10,979 nt of DNA, taken from Flavobacteriales bacterium. GTDB lineage: Bacteria; Bacteroidota; Bacteroidia; Flavobacteriales; TMED113. This document shows, one piece after another, positions 9,884 through 10,979 of this stretch. Where the stretch lies: contig PAVX01000008.1 in assembly GCA_002713285.1 (NCBI GenBank), positions 11,714-22,692 of the forward strand, written 5' to 3'. Every line of letters starts with the position of its first letter. Position 1 is the stretch's first letter. The notes beneath the pieces are model-generated. The model searched no databases, was not told the origin of the DNA, and saw nothing but the letters and a program-made list of their open reading frames with translations. Position numbers and translations under genes: made by a program.

Positions 9884-10792
9884 TTAATTTACTTGATAAG
9901 TAATAATCGTTTCTGCAAATTGTGATGGATCATCTTCTAAATAGAAACGATATGTAACCTCAAAAATCCCTGGAATATCAGCATTCAAATAACCTTTAAA
10001 ATAATCATCTTCTTCCATAGGCTCTAAATCTAATGGATTTGGCGAAGTATTGGTTAGTGAAGGAAAGCAAATACCATTAAAACAAAAATAAGCAGCAGCA
10101 TCTGGATCGTTAAAAAACTTTCTTACAACTAATCCTGTCATATCATCACAAGAAGCATTTCTGACATATACATGTGAAATAATCTCCTCTCCTACTTTTC
10201 CACAAACATTTTCTTCGACAAATGTGATTTCTACAGCATTTTCAGGTGGAGATGATTCATAGAAGCAATTACCTCCTCCAAAAGATTCTGGATTATAATT
10301 ACATGCATTTGGATCAAGACAGCCTAGACATGAAAAGTTACAATCACCTGGAATAGTAGCATCTGCATTATAATTACATGCTGAAGTATCTGTACACCCT
10401 ACACATGAATAGTCGCAATCAACTGAATCTGTAGCATCTGCATTATAATCACATCCATAAGTGCAATCTGTGCAACCAGGGATTTCATCTGCATCACAAA
10501 CACCATCATCATCACTATCATTATCGATTATTTGTCCATTTTCACATGTTTCACAAATTCCATCTGGATAAATACAAGAGTTATCTGGATTAGTTGCTGT
10601 AATATCATAGTTACACGCCTCTTCATCAATACAACCTAAGCATGAATAATCACAACTATTATCTGATTCTTCTGCATTTTGATCATAATTACATGCAGAT
10701 TGATCCATGCACCCAGAAATTGTTTCTGGTGGACAACCTATAAATAAAAATAGGCTACTTATTAACAAACAATCAAAAAATAATTTTTTCAT
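9884..10792 (-). CDS. Predicted lipoprotein with five Cys-rich ACNY repeats and a C-terminal beta-rich domain
   Basis: The function is unknown. The first 20 of 302 residues look like a lipoprotein signal: MKK, a hydrophobic stretch, then FIGC with Cys20 as the lipid-modified residue. Residues 28-178 hold five imperfect Cys-rich units of the form GC-D--ACNY---A------C-Y, with the Cys of the ACNY core (CDY in unit 3) at 34, 60, 114, 139 and 164. The 80-106 stretch between units 2 and 3 contains IDNDSDDDGVCDADE, which resembles calcium-binding thrombospondin type 3 repeats. Such ACNY repeats are frequent in exported proteins of marine Bacteroidota, where I know no assigned activity. Residues about 185-302 look like a single immunoglobulin-like beta sandwich, with a close cysteine pair at 237 and 242 (CFNGIC). 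It ends in this domain with no recognisable T9SS C-terminal sorting signal, so I infer lipid anchoring rather than type IX export. The high cysteine content implies disulfides outside the cytoplasm. The ATG fits the signal peptide; there is no Shine-Dalgarno site. It heads the maeB-ruvA-sprA block. Confidence 0.85.
   Translation of the reverse strand: MKKLFFDCLLISSLFLFIGCPPETISGCMDQSACNYDQNAEESDNSCDYSCLGCIDEEACNYDITATNPDNSCIYPDGICETCENGQIIDNDSDDDGVCDADEIPGCTDCTYGCDYNADATDSVDCDYSCVGCTDTSACNYNADATIPGDCNFSCLGCLDPNACNYNPESFGGGNCFYESSPPENAVEITFVEENVCGKVGEEIISHVYVRNASCDDMTGLVVRKFFNDPDAAAYFCFNGICFPSLTNTSPNPLDLEPMEEDDYFKGYLNADIPGIFEVTYRFYLEDDPSQFAETIITYQVN
10259..10711 (-). repeat. Coding tandem repeat: five Cys-rich ACNY units in the lipoprotein gene
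   Basis: This stretch encodes residues 28-178 of the lipoprotein. The spacing of the core cysteines is 26, 54, 25 and 25 residues. The 54 arises because a TSP3-like Asp-rich stretch lies between units 2 and 3. At the DNA level the 19-mer gtagcatctgcattataat occurs identically at 10356-10374 and 10431-10449, exactly 75 bp apart, and encodes YNADAT in units 3 and 4. This points to a fairly recent duplication of a 25-codon unit, or to conversion between units. Confidence 0.85.
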
Positions 10793-10929
10793 AATAAGAA
10801 TACTTAAAATTTATACTGACATGTAAATTTAATGATAATTACGTCATTTTAGATGCAAGTAACATAATATCTGTTATAATTTTACTATATTAGTAGACTG
10901 ATTATTAACGAACTTTTAAACAAAAAATT
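10793..10929. promoter_or_regulatory. Divergent intergenic region, expected to hold two promoters
   Basis: This 137-bp AT-rich gap lies between two genes transcribed away from each other, so both promoters should sit here. The best matches to the Bacteroidota -7 element TAnnTTTG are 7 of 8. For the plus-strand gene it is TAATTTTA at 10877-10884. For the minus-strand lipoprotein gene it is TAAATTTT, read on the minus strand at 10806-10813. Neither has a clean TTTG -33 element at the usual spacing. In such AT-rich DNA these matches may be chance. An A-rich leader directly precedes the plus-strand ATG, as is common in this phylum. No riboswitch, operator or terminator is recognisable. Confidence 0.4.
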
Positions 10930-10979
10930 ATGAAAAAACTATTACTATTTGCTATATGTTTAACCTTTTCTTTCTCATA
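10930..10979 (+). CDS. Start of an exported protein (5' fragment, signal peptide only)
   Basis: Sixteen codons plus two bases are visible before the window ends, encoding MKKLLLFAICLTFSFS. This is a typical start of a Sec signal peptide, with two lysines and then a hydrophobic core. It resembles the N-termini of Bacteroidota envelope or type IX secreted proteins. A leader of mostly A bases (aacaaaaaatt) lies just upstream, with no Shine-Dalgarno site. The product cannot be named from this fragment. It is divergent from the lipoprotein gene, and both appear to be exported, so they might share a regulatory region. Confidence 0.6.
   Translation, partial: MKKLLLFAICLTFSFS

Noticed and set aside
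10831..10848. Possible operator: inverted repeat AATGA ... TCATT around a TGACGT-like core
   Set aside because: The arms are only 5 bp in AT-rich DNA, which is expected by chance; no second copy is seen.

Overview
The window looks like an AT-rich genome of the phylum Bacteroidota, most likely a marine, Flavobacteriales-type bacterium. The main support is a giant sprA gene (type IX secretion translocon, found only in Bacteroidota). Further support is the order maeB-ruvA-sprA, a linkage I recall from Flavobacteriia, the lack of Shine-Dalgarno sites, the A-rich leaders, and a lipoprotein with Cys-rich 'ACNY' repeats of a kind common in marine Bacteroidota. The taxonomic placement is inference; nothing here fixes a genus.

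Layout: almost everything lies on the minus strand as one compact, probably co-transcribed block. Reading in the direction of transcription (right to left), it holds: a predicted lipoprotein with five Cys-rich repeats and a C-terminal beta-rich domain (10792-9884); maeB, a malic enzyme fused to a phosphotransacetylase-like domain (9860-7599, 23 bp gap); ruvA, a Holliday-junction branch-migration subunit (7595-7002, 3 bp gap); and sprA (6998 to the window edge, 3 bp gap). sprA takes up about 64% of the window. It is open for 2332 codons and is cut off roughly 40 residues before its expected C-terminus. To the right of the lipoprotein, a 137-bp AT-rich intergenic region separates it from a divergent plus-strand gene, of which only the first 16 codons (a signal peptide) are visible.

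How the genes relate: SprA forms the outer-membrane channel that exports type IX cargo. The lipoprotein is an envelope protein of unknown role. maeB (malate to pyruvate plus NADPH) and ruvA (DNA repair) are housekeeping genes with no evident mechanistic tie to secretion, so the linkage is most simply explained as conserved gene order. There is no sign of a mobile element, phage, CRISPR array, tRNA or rRNA. I see no clearly new multi-gene system. The points worth a second look are the non-ATG start of sprA in the same frame as ruvA, an unusual three-cysteine segment in SprA, and the repeat lipoprotein at the head of the block.
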